Positions 48,998-57,045 of a stretch of DNA of 64,000 nt are shown in pieces. A program made the position numbers and the translations under genes. Where the stretch lies: NCBI GenBank assembly GCA_963777695.1, contig CAVZRC010000004.1:2976001-3040000 (forward strand). The letters are read 5' to 3'. Under the pieces are notes generated by a model. It searched no databases and was not told the DNA's origin. It saw only the letters and a list, made by a program, of their open reading frames with translations. This DNA is from CAVZRC01 sp963777695 (GTDB taxonomy: Bacteria > Planctomycetota > Planctomycetia > Isosphaerales > Isosphaeraceae). Numbering within the stretch: the first letter of the stretch is position 1; each line of letters starts with the position of its first letter.

Positions 48998-50866
48998 TCA
49001 TGGCGTCCCGCGCTCGCGATCGTCCGGCAGTGTGATGTCAACGGCAGGGACCGTCGCGATCGATACCGACGTGGCGCCCGCGGTCAACGGACCGAAACGG
49101 ATGGTGATCTGGAGCGGGATCGTCACGGTGACGGTCCCGCCTGCGACGGTCGCGATTGGCTCGGAAGGGAGAGCGGCCGTTCTTGGTGGAACGCCGGACG
49201 GAACTTCCTTCACAAGCGGTACAGCGGTCTCATCCGGATCTCCCCCCCTTACGAAGGGGGGGTTCGGGGGGGTGTCTTCGATCTGGCTCTCATCCGCGAG
49301 CGAACCAGGCGGAGCAGCCGAGAAGCTGATCGTCTCGATGGCCGGCCGCCTGGCGGCGGGGGCCTTGTCCGAGGCCAGCGGCAGCCGGACCGCCGGGTCG
49401 CCGAGGATGATGTAGCTGCGGGCGTCGTTATTCGCCGTCCACATGCCGCCGAGCCCCTCCGCATCGGGCCGCTTCCCGTACCGGACGTCCTGGAGCGCGC
49501 CGCTGAGTGCCGACGACAGGTCGGCATATCGCTGGTTGAGCGACTCGACCGCGGCCCCGACCGGCCGGCCCGACATCAGCTCCATGAGCATGTCCTCGAA
49601 CGACTGCCGTTGGGGCCCGGCCTCTTTCCAGTTGAACGAGAAGCCCCAGGCCCGGTCGACATGACCGACCACGGCCAGCGCGCCGCCTCGGGGATGTCCC
49701 AGCAGCTTGCGGGGCAGATTGGCGAGGAACGACTTCGGCGCGATCTCCGGCGGCTCCTTGGAGGTCAGATGACCGAAGTCATCGAACCGGGGACATCCGG
49801 CGCCGTAGCAGGCGAAATGCATCGCGATCAGGCCGAGCAGGCTCGCATCCGGGGCCACATCTCCCGCGGAGAAGTAGTGCTCGCGCGGGATCGGCTTCTC
49901 CCAGGCCCTCGGCCCCGGCCAGTCCTGGCACAACAGGGCCCCCTGATCGGACAATTGCCTCGGGTCGCCGATGGGGAAGCCCATGCCGTGGCTGGCCGTG
50001 AACAGGAGCGCCGGCGTCTCGTCGCCGCCGAGCAGTCGGGCCAGCCGGCCCTTGGTCGCGTCGCCGGCCAGGAAGGTCTGCACGTCCCAGGCCGGCTGCC
50101 CCTCCTTGAGCAGCGAAGGCACCGCCTGGCCGAGCGGTTCGACGAGCTGCGTGGCGCTGAGGCGGGTCGCCTTGTCGTCGAGGTTGGAGACGCCGAAGAA
50201 CACGGCGCGTCTCGGGAGAGAGACCTGGCCCTTCTCGGCGGTCACCACGCTCCGGGCGTACCGTGCATATTCCTCGATCGTGTCGAACCAGAGTCGGCCG
50301 ACGGCATACTGGACGTCGAGCTGGTACTGGAACGCGAACGGGATCTCCTCCGGATCGCCGACGAGCAGCAGATAATAGGGCACCTTCTTGGGATCGGCCG
50401 GCCCCGGCCCCATCCCCTGCCGACCCAGGAAATCCAGGTGCGATTCGCCGGGGCGATAGCCCTTATACCCATCAAACTCGTAATAGTATTTCCCGGCCTG
50501 AGCCTTCCTCAAGTCGAGCAGCTCCTTGAGCGCATCCTTGACCGCCGCGTCGGCCCCGGCGGCGAGGATGATGCCCCAGCCGGCTTCTTCCAGCTTGCCG
50601 GCATCGACGCCCGACCGCGGCCCGTAGTCGGGTTGACCCGATTCGTGCCTTTTCTTCAATTGGTTGAGGTGCTTCGAGCTGGACTCTCCGCCGGAGATAG
50701 CGCGGGCCATCGCCTCGGGATCGGCCGGCTTCTTGGGGTCGATGACCGCCCCCATGGCGGTCCGGATCAGCAATTCGGGGTCCATGGGCGGGATCAGGTA
50801 TTTCCCGGTCGCCCCGTCGATGCCGTTGAAGACGCAGAGGTCGGATTCATCGGCGGCTGGAGCCAT
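48998..50866 (-). CDS. C25-like (clan CD) cysteine peptidase
   Basis: 622 residues. ATG 50866 lies behind GAAGGAAAC. An N-terminal propeptide-like part has PYYLLLVGDPEEIPFAFQYQ, typical of C25 (gingipain-like) peptidases, followed by the catalytic dyad: His293 in LLFTASHGMGFPIGD and Cys353 in AMHFACYGAGCPRF. No signal peptide is seen, so it is likely cytoplasmic. The C-terminal ~150 residues are Pro/Ala-rich and end in a beta-sandwich-like segment. A GC-rich palindrome (49239-49270) lies in this linker and codes in frame for PPNPPFVRGG. The gene is followed on the same strand by CHAT-SIR2 and nSTAND-WD40. Caspase-like peptidases in such sets are usually executioners. Confidence 0.8.
   Translation of the reverse strand: MAPAADESDLCVFNGIDGATGKYLIPPMDPELLIRTAMGAVIDPKKPADPEAMARAISGGESSSKHLNQLKKRHESGQPDYGPRSGVDAGKLEEAGWGIILAAGADAAVKDALKELLDLRKAQAGKYYYEFDGYKGYRPGESHLDFLGRQGMGPGPADPKKVPYYLLLVGDPEEIPFAFQYQLDVQYAVGRLWFDTIEEYARYARSVVTAEKGQVSLPRRAVFFGVSNLDDKATRLSATQLVEPLGQAVPSLLKEGQPAWDVQTFLAGDATKGRLARLLGGDETPALLFTASHGMGFPIGDPRQLSDQGALLCQDWPGPRAWEKPIPREHYFSAGDVAPDASLLGLIAMHFACYGAGCPRFDDFGHLTSKEPPEIAPKSFLANLPRKLLGHPRGGALAVVGHVDRAWGFSFNWKEAGPQRQSFEDMLMELMSGRPVGAAVESLNQRYADLSSALSGALQDVRYGKRPDAEGLGGMWTANNDARSYIILGDPAVRLPLASDKAPAARRPAIETISFSAAPPGSLADESQIEDTPPNPPFVRGGDPDETAVPLVKEVPSGVPPRTAALPSEPIATVAGGTVTVTIPLQITIRFGPLTAGATSVSIATVPAVDITLPDDRERGTP
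49239..49270. repeat. GC-rich palindrome inside the C25-like gene
   Basis: A C7-TT-ACG-AA-G7 type palindrome is followed by a second G7 run. It lies in the linker of the C25-like gene and is read as an in-frame PPNPPFVRGG peptide. Homopolymer-rich palindromes of this sort are dispersed in some bacteria, but no second copy is seen in this window. Confidence 0.55.
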
Positions 50867-51655
50867 GTGCGAGTTTCCTTCATGTTTGGCTTGAAGACAG
50901 ATGAACCTTCTCATCGAGCCGGCGGACGGGCAGTCCCGCTCGTGTCGGGCCGATCGGGGGGCCGCCCAGACGGTCGAGCTCCTGGCGGTCCTTCAGCTAG
51001 GTGTCGAGGTCGATCGAACGGATTGCACCCGATTCATCGATCTCCTTCCTCGTGACCCCGCGGATCCAGATCTCCGGCTGATCGGTCGAACCCTCGACGG
51101 CGCTCGGAGTTCGCCAGAGTTGGGCGGTCTTATCCTCGCTCGCGGTAGCGATCCAATGTCCGTCGGGGCTCAACGCCAAGGCGCGGATCGGACCCGCGTG
51201 GGAAAATGGGGGGCCGATCGGTCTCTGATTCGCTGCGAACCAGAGCCGGGCGGTGCCGCCACTGCCGGAAGTCACTACCATGATACCGTCGGGACTGAAA
51301 GCGGCGCCCGTGATCTTCTCTCCGTGGTCCAGTGGCAATCCAATCGGTTTCTGGGTCGTAGCATCCCAGAGCCGCGCCGTCTTGTCGGCGCTCCCGGTCA
51401 GAGCGGAGCGCCCGCCTGGGCTGAACGCCACGGCGTGGACCGTGCCCTCGCGGTTCAGGGGAGGGCCCTTGGGGACTCCTGAGCTGACGTCCCAGAGCCG
51501 CGCCGTCTCGTATACGTCGCTGGGCGTTGAATCAGACGTTCCCGCCCTGAACTGATCGTGATCCATCGATGTCGGCGTCGGGCCGCGTGAGGTGACAGGA
51601 TGGTAGATGACGGACCGGCTCAAGCCCTGGCCGCGAGAACCCGCGGGGGGTATTC

Positions 51656-51817
51656 GTTGGAGTCCCGGCTTCAGCCGGTGGAAGAAAGTCCACCCGCGGC
51701 ATTTCGGACCGGCTGAAGCCGGGACTCCAACTCAAGAGGCCGAGCGGCCGACCGGCTGAAGCCGGGACTCCAACTCAAGAGGCCGAGCGGCCGACCGGCT
51801 GAAGCCGGGACTCCAAC
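51656..51817. repeat. REP elements flanking RAYT, left group of four
   Basis: Copies at 51656-51679 (-), 51708-51731 (+), 51751-51774 (+) and 51794-51817 (+). The last three lie in a 43-base tandem array (unit starting ACCGGCTGAAGCCGGGACTC). Hairpin core CCGGCTGAAGCCGG with GGAG on the 5' side in the reverse sense. The last copy touches the RAYT stop codon. Confidence 0.9.
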
Positions 51818-52440
51818 TAGAGTTCGGGTGGGTCCCAGTTATTGCCGTATTCCAGGATCGGATACTCCCGCCACCGCCATTCCGCCAGGTCGCGACCGAC
51901 GTCTTCCAGGTATTCCGCTGCATTCGAGTACGGCCAATCCTGCCAGCGCTCAACGTAGCCGTGACGCACGGCATTGTGCAGCACGTAGTTCATGGTGGCC
52001 CAGAAATGCCGTTCCGATCTCATGGCCGTCTCAGCCGCCCGATGCCAGACCTGTCGACCTCGCCGTGCATCTTCTCCGTTCCATCGAAACGACGTCCGGC
52101 CGTGCAAGTGGCCATGCACCGTGAGCAGGGCCAGAATGTCCCCGCTATCGACCAACACGTGATAATGGTTCGGGAGCACAATCCAGGCAAAGATCGTCTG
52201 TGCGCGCTCAGCAGTGGTCTTGAGTAGTTCCGCCTCGAACTCAGCCATGCGTTGTCGGCTGACTCCGATGATAGGGTGGTGCTCGTAGCAGGCCGCGGAC
52301 ACAAGGTACAGGCTAGACTCCGAGGCATAGTGTGGGGGACCATGCCAGGGACGCGGATAACGCTTGCGTTCCTTGAGTGTCGCATCGCGTTGCTCTGGTG
52401 TCATCCGCCGCCAGCAGTACATAGCATGGTCTGGGTCCAT
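51817..52440 (-). CDS. REP-associated tyrosine transposase (RAYT)
   Basis: 207 residues of the Y1/HUH transposase superfamily, RAYT branch. The HUH metal motif is in VLPNHYHVLVDSGD and is followed by a conserved RTSFRWNGEDARRGRQVWH segment. The helix RHFWATMNYVLHNAVRHGYV carries the candidate catalytic Tyr, and WPYSNAAEYLEDVG follows. RAYTs cut and join single-stranded DNA at REP hairpins. REP elements lie within 30 bases of both gene ends, which is the classic arrangement. The start ATG 52440 has no strong ribosome-binding site; MTPEQRDATLKERKR is a possible alternative. Intact, so possibly active. Confidence 0.9.
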   Translation of the reverse strand: MDPDHAMYCWRRMTPEQRDATLKERKRYPRPWHGPPHYASESSLYLVSAACYEHHPIIGVSRQRMAEFEAELLKTTAERAQTIFAWIVLPNHYHVLVDSGDILALLTVHGHLHGRTSFRWNGEDARRGRQVWHRAAETAMRSERHFWATMNYVLHNAVRHGYVERWQDWPYSNAAEYLEDVGRDLAEWRWREYPILEYGNNWDPPEL

Positions 52441-52469
52441 GATCAGCTCTCAGTTGCAGTCCCGACTCG

Positions 52470-52589
52470 GTTGGAGTCCCGGCTTCAGCCGGTCGGTCAC
52501 TCGGTCTCTCGAGTTGGAGTCCCGGCTTCAGCCGGTCCAGCAATGATGGCTTTAGAAATCTCGGGACCGGTTGAAGTCGGGACTTCAAC
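52470..52589. repeat. REP elements flanking RAYT, right group of three
   Basis: Copies at 52470-52493 (-) and 52513-52536 (-), and a diverged copy at 52566-52589 (+, core CCGGTTGAAGTCGG). They share the hairpin and GGACTCCAAC tail with the left group and with the distant cluster at 27.6 kb. Confidence 0.9.
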
Positions 52590-52906
52590 TCTCGTCGTTC
52601 CTGGGGTCGCGGATTGTTTCAATTTTTGGACCGAGACCAGTATACGCTCCCGGTCAGTGCGATGCGACCGTCGGGGCTGAAGGCCTCGGCGATGACCGGG
52701 ACAGCGTGCTTGGGCGGAGGCCGCTTGGGCAGGCCGGAGGCGACGTCCCAGAGCCGCGCCGTATGGTCGTCGCCGCTCCCGGTCGACGCGCAGGGAGGAG
52801 GCCGAAGTTCCCGGCTGGCGGTCGTCGCGAAAAAAGTTCGATCCAGCCCGCGGTTCGATGCAGTACTCTGTTCGGGACCGAAACGATTCCGATCGGAGGG
52901 ACTCGA

Positions 52907-55192
52907 ATGTATCGACTGCGCTCCGCCGACCTGGCCCGCGACCTCGCGGCCTTGTTCGCCTCCGGCACCCTGGCCGACCTGGGCGACGGCCAGCTCCTGG
53001 ACCGATTCCTCGCACACGGCGACGAGCCCGCCATCGCCGAGCTGATCGCCCGCCACGGCCCGAGGGTGCTGGCCATCTGCCGCCGGTCGCTCGAGGATCC
53101 GCACGACATCGAGGACGCCTTCCAGGCCACGTTCCTCGTCCTGGTGCGCAAGGCCCACTCGCTCCGCGATCGAGACGCCCTCGCGAGCTGGCTCCACGGC
53201 GTCGCCCTCCGCATCGTCCGCCGCGCCCGGAAGGACGTCCATCGGCGACGCCTCCGCGAACGACCGATCACCGTCGAGCCCATGGCCCCGCCGCAACACG
53301 AGTGCCTCGGAGGGGAAGTCTCCGCGATCGTCGACGAGGAAATCGGACGATTGCCGCAAGTCCAGCGAGTCGCCGTCATTCGCTGCTTGCTCGAAGGGCG
53401 GGCGCACGAAGCCGCCGCGAGCGAGCTCGGCTGGCCGCTCGGGACGGTCAAGAGCCGCATCGCCGCCGCCCGCCAGACGCTCACCCGACGCCTCGCCCGA
53501 CGCGGCCTGACCCCTTCCGGCATCGCCGCCATCCTCCGCATCGGCGAGCCGTCGAGCCTGATCTCGCCCCAGCTCGTCCGGCTCACCGCGCAAGCCGCCG
53601 TCCGTTTGCTGGCAAACCCGACACCCCTCGTGGCCTCGATGTCGGCCTCCGTCGCCGGGCTGGTCCGGGAAGTCTCGAGGATGATGCTGATCGCCCGCAT
53701 CCGGGTCGCGACCCTGCTGGCGATGACGCTCACCTCGCTGGCCTGGACCGCTCCGGCCCTGCGGATCGCCCGTCCCGGCGATCCGGCAGGACAGGTCCAG
53801 GCCCGGCCCGACGGCCCGACATCGCCCGTGCAGCCGCCGAGGACCGATCGATACGGCGATCCGCTGCCGCCCGGCGCCGTCATGCGGCTCGGCTCCCTCC
53901 GCTTCCGAAACGAGCGGGGCATCAACCACATCGCCTATTCCCCCGACGGCCGGCTCCTCGTCACCGACGATCGACGCCGGTTCTTCCAGCTCTGGGACCC
54001 GAAGACCGGCCAGAAGCTCCGTCGGATCGATTCGGGCCTCGAGGACACCCGCTACTTCGAGTTCTCGCCCGATGGGAAGACCCTCGTCGCGGCCGGCAAT
54101 GAGTACGACCCGAAGCGGAATAGCATGATCCACCGACTGACCTTCACCGAGCTGGCCACCGGCCGACAGGTCCGCCGCGGAGAGTGGGACGATCCGAAGA
54201 ATGTCCGCCGGGTCTTCTACACTCCCGATGGCAAATCCGTGGTCACCGTGACCGATACGGGGGGCATCCAGCTCTGGGATGTCGCCACGATGAAGATCGT
54301 CTACCGCGAACCCTCCGGAGACAGCCGGGGCAGCTCGCTCGCGGTCTCGCCCGCGGCCAACAGCCACCTGCTGGCTATCATCCGCTCGAGCATCATCCGT
54401 TTCTGGGACACGGAGCAACGTCGAGAGGTCCGGACGATCGGTGATGAGATGTTTCACGCGACCGACGTCGCATTCACGCCGGATGGGACGGCCGTGGTCG
54501 CGAACATGCAGCGCAAGGAGAGCAACGATCACGAGTTCTGGCTCTTCCGGGTCAGCGACGGGGCCCAGCTCGGGCGGTTCGCGAGCGCGAAGACCACGAG
54601 CATGTACGCGATGACCTTTTCGCCCGACGGCAAGGTCCTCGCCGCGATCGGCGATCGCGACCAGGTCGAGACGTTCGACGTCAACACCGGCCGGGAGTTG
54701 GACCTCTTCCCGACGGCCCGCGCGGCGGAGTTGCCGCTGGTCTTCTCGCCCGACGGGAATACGCTCACGACGCTCGACGGCGAACAGGCGCTCCACTTCT
54801 GGGATCGGACGACGGGCCAGGACCGGCTCGCGACCCCGGACGACCATCAGGACCCCGTCACCTCCATCGCGTTCGTTGGCGCGGGAAAGACGCTCGTCTC
54901 CGTCGGCCGCGATCAGACCGTCCGCTTCTGGGACCTGGCCACGGGGCGGGCGCTGAAGGTCCTCCGCGATAACTTTCCGAATTCGATCGCGGTCCGCGCC
55001 GACGGCACGACCCTGGCCGCGGGCCTGGTCTCCATGACCGAAGCCCGGATCTGGGACCTCGCGACGGGCGAGACGCTCCATACCTGGTCGATCGACGCCG
55101 ACGAGGAAAATCGTCGATTCGACGATATCTGGATCAAGGATGACGCCTCCCGCGGGATCGCCGCGCTCGACGACGGTTCGCTCCGGGTCTGA
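52907..55192 (+). CDS. ECF sigma factor fused to WD40 repeats, ended by in-frame TGA
   Basis: 761 residues to the stop. ATG 52907 follows GGAGGG. Sigma region 2 (LLDRFLAHGDEPAIAELIAR, DIEDAFQATFLVLVRKA) and region 4 (LPQVQRVAVIRCLLEGRA, ELGWPLGTVKSRIAAARQT) are followed by a transmembrane helix (VATLLAMTLTSLAWTA), a Pro-rich linker and WD40 units (HIAYSPDGRLLVTDD to FWDLATGRALKVL). Membrane-anchored sigma-WD40 fusions are typical of planctomycetes; the propeller probably senses or holds the sigma domain. The frame stops at TGA 55190-55192, exactly where a WD repeat needs Trp (RV-DLAIGDE), and continues open to 55864. A nonsense mutation or an error removes the last ~220 residues. Confidence 0.85.
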   Translation: MYRLRSADLARDLAALFASGTLADLGDGQLLDRFLAHGDEPAIAELIARHGPRVLAICRRSLEDPHDIEDAFQATFLVLVRKAHSLRDRDALASWLHGVALRIVRRARKDVHRRRLRERPITVEPMAPPQHECLGGEVSAIVDEEIGRLPQVQRVAVIRCLLEGRAHEAAASELGWPLGTVKSRIAAARQTLTRRLARRGLTPSGIAAILRIGEPSSLISPQLVRLTAQAAVRLLANPTPLVASMSASVAGLVREVSRMMLIARIRVATLLAMTLTSLAWTAPALRIARPGDPAGQVQARPDGPTSPVQPPRTDRYGDPLPPGAVMRLGSLRFRNERGINHIAYSPDGRLLVTDDRRRFFQLWDPKTGQKLRRIDSGLEDTRYFEFSPDGKTLVAAGNEYDPKRNSMIHRLTFTELATGRQVRRGEWDDPKNVRRVFYTPDGKSVVTVTDTGGIQLWDVATMKIVYREPSGDSRGSSLAVSPAANSHLLAIIRSSIIRFWDTEQRREVRTIGDEMFHATDVAFTPDGTAVVANMQRKESNDHEFWLFRVSDGAQLGRFASAKTTSMYAMTFSPDGKVLAAIGDRDQVETFDVNTGRELDLFPTARAAELPLVFSPDGNTLTTLDGEQALHFWDRTTGQDRLATPDDHQDPVTSIAFVGAGKTLVSVGRDQTVRFWDLATGRALKVLRDNFPNSIAVRADGTTLAAGLVSMTEARIWDLATGETLHTWSIDADEENRRFDDIWIKDDASRGIAALDDGSLRV

Positions 55193-55864
55193 GACCTCGC
55201 GATCGGCGACGAACGCCGCGTCGCCCGTCCCAAGCTGCCCAGGGAAGGCGGCGAGGACTTCGAGCTGACTCTCGCGGATTCATTCTGCTCGCCCGACGGC
55301 CGGACGGTGGCCTTGACCAACTTACAGGGCTTGATCGTCGTCATCGACGTCCCCGGCGGCGCCGTTCGTTTCAAGACTTCCTCGGTGATCCGCGATCCGA
55401 ATTCCCCCCGCAATATCTCCCACTTCACCCGGGTGATCTTCGCGCCCGACGGCCAGACCATCGCGTTCGTCAGGCAGGTCTACAAGGAGATCAAGGGCCC
55501 CGACGGGCAAGGCCGATTCTCCGAGCCTCGCGAGAGCACGATCGTCTGGCTCGACGCCCGGACGGGATCCCCGCGCCGCGAGATCCTGGTCCCGGAATCC
55601 GAGGTCGGCCTCCTGGGGATTTCTCCGGACGGCCGGTACCTTGCCATCAACACCCCGTCCCACGCCGTCGCCGCCCCGTCCCACTCCCAATCCCTCCCCA
55701 GGATCATCCGCATCATACGGCTCGGGGATAAGAAGGAGGTCCAGACGATCGAGACCCGGAGCCCCGGGATCACGGCGTTCGCCTTCACCCCCGATGGCAG
55801 CCGGATCGCCACCGGGCTGGCCGATACATCCATCGTGATCTGGGACGTTCGCCGGTCCGACTGA
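55193..55864 (+). pseudogene. Detached WD40 tail of the sigma-WD40 gene
   Basis: In the same frame as the sigma-WD40 gene and directly after its TGA. It reads DLAIGDERRVARPKLPREGG, then three or more WD40 units (SFCSPDGRTVALTNLQG, FTRVIFAPDGQTIAFVR, VGLLGISPDGRYLAI, ITAFAFTPDGSRIATGL) and a final IVIWDVRRSD. It has no start or ribosome-binding site of its own. It is probably part of the same protein if the TGA is an error, or lost blades if real. Confidence 0.75.
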
Positions 55865-55891
55865 TGCGCGTACGGAGAGTGAAATCGTGGA

Positions 55892-56882
55892 TCACCGAGG
55901 AGCGTCCTTATCCGCTCCAGTCTCCGGACAGCATGGACAACGATACGGTGCCGGGATCATCTGGGTGGTATTCATCTCCCGGAGGCGCTCGATCCGAGGC
56001 CCGGAGCATGATGGGCAGCCGGCGAACATCTCGATGTCCCAGAGATCGGCGAAGACGCGACCGGACCGTCGGGAGAGGCCGTATTCCATCGCCGTCTCCA
56101 GGGAGGAGAGGGATGGCGGGGCGAACTCGCCGCTCGCCATCAACGATTCCATGGCCCCGTTGCCCGCGCGGGTCGGGATCAATGAGCAGGCCGTCGCGCC
56201 GCAATCGAACGCGAAGTCGAGGGACCGCTTCGCCCACGCGACGCCCTCCTGTTCCGAGAGCCATGGCGGTCGGACGAGGATGAAGACCCTCAGGTCGATC
56301 CCGGCGCCGATCAAGAAATCGGCGGCGCGGCGGAACTGGTCGAGCGTCATGCCCTTGTTGAGCCGTGCCAGCACGTCGGGGTGGGCCGTCTCCAATCCCA
56401 TCGCGACTTCCAGCCGGCCGGAAAGCCGGTCGCGGAACTCGAGGCAGCGAGCCCCCACCAGCGCGGGATGGCACTCGACGATGACCCGTCCGAACGGCGA
56501 CGCCAGCCGCGCGATCGACGGATACTCCCCGGGCGGGATCGCGCGGGTCGAAGAAACTGCCCGCGTTGTAGAGCTTGAGCGCACCGTCTCCCGGAATCAT
56601 CGGCGGCAGTTGTTGCAAGGCGTATTCGACCTGGGCCGCGATGGCGCCCTCGGGGACGGTCTCCTCCAGCGTGTTCCGCCAGAGGTCGCACATCACGCAA
56701 CGCCAGGGGCATTCGCGATTGGTCAGGAAGATCGTCGCGACCGCGACCGCCCGGCCGTCGGGCCCCGGCTCGGACTCGACCACGAAGGCATATGGCCGCA
56801 TCGGATCGAGGACGTTCCGGGCCGGCCGCCGGTCGAGGATCCATCGGCTCCGCTCGGCCTGCGATCGAGGATAGCTTGTCAT
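55892..56882 (-). CDS. Radical SAM protein (archaeosine-synthase-like, TIGR01210 type), frameshifted
   Basis: After repair about 330 residues. The 4Fe-4S motif is CPWRCVMCDLWRNT (CxxxCxxC) within IFLTNRECPWR, then KLYNAGSFFDPRAIPPGEYP, IVECHPALVG, VAMGLETAHPDVLARLNKG, FILVRPPWLSEQEGV, and an end rich in Cys (PYRCPCCPETG). This resembles the radical SAM branch that includes archaeosine RaSEA; the substrate in bacteria is unknown. One break at CGCGCG 56540-56545 repairs with two bases. It is the last gene of the minus-strand operon. Confidence 0.8.
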
Positions 56883-56912
56883 ACGGCTGGCAAATCCGGA
56901 AATGCATTGATA

Positions 56913-57032
56913 GAACACGAAATACACGAAATACACGAAAAAATTCCGGGATCGGATCTGAGTGGCCAAGTCCTGGAACGGGATGCAAACAGGATTTCTG
57001 TTCTTTTCGTGTATCTCGTGTATTTCGTGTTC
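56913..57032. repeat. Long inverted repeat, family with CACGAAATA arms (copy 2)
   Basis: Arms 56913-56941 and 57004-57032 (three CACGAAATA-type units, one mismatch) with a 62-base spacer unlike copy 1 at 48691. It lies between the radical SAM start and the asparagine-synthase-like stop, so it may act as an internal hairpin in the operon mRNA. Confidence 0.85.
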
Positions 57033-57045
57033 AGATCGTATTTTC

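Larger units (their letters stand above)
51516..52645 (-). mobile_element. REP/RAYT block inserted in a WD40 gene
   Basis: A 1,130-base segment interrupts the WD40 relic between two direct GTATAC copies (51510-51515 and 52640-52645). It contains the RAYT gene and seven REP elements, four on the left and three on the right, mostly in opposite orientations on the two sides. Removing 51516-52645 restores the WD40 frame exactly. RAYT enzymes are not known to make target duplications, so the GTATAC repeat may reflect another mechanism or be accidental. No terminal inverted repeats were found. Confidence 0.7.
50943..52785 (-). pseudogene. WD40-repeat gene relic, split by REP/RAYT block and stopped by a nonsense codon
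   Basis: Two minus-strand pieces of one WD40 gene: 52646-52785 (GSGDDHTARLWDVASGLPKR, ending ALTGSVY) and 50997-51515 (VYETARLWDVSSGVPKG onward, about four repeats). Joining them across GTATAC restores an unbroken frame ALTGSVYETARLWDV. The C-terminus stops at TAG 50997-50999, where the related nSTAND-WD40 protein has a Trp; past the stop the frame continues LKDRQELDRLGGPP, matching the paralogue tail ARDELEPLGGPP. The NTPase half is gone. A dead second copy of the STAND-WD40 type gene, upstream of the peptidase. Confidence 0.8.

Noticed and set aside
51708..51817. Regular 43-base repeats as a CRISPR array
   Set aside because: Spacers are identical, not unique; the units are REP elements next to a RAYT and no cas genes are present.
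52619..55081. 820-codon minus-strand frame opposite the sigma-WD40 gene
   Set aside because: Only its last ~50 codons (the WD40 relic) are protein-like; the rest mirrors the sigma gene.
55190..55192. TGA read as Trp (recoding)
   Set aside because: Other genes here use TGA as a normal stop (e.g. rbfA, TPR and PEP-CTERM context), and the other Trp loss is TAG; mutation or error is simpler.
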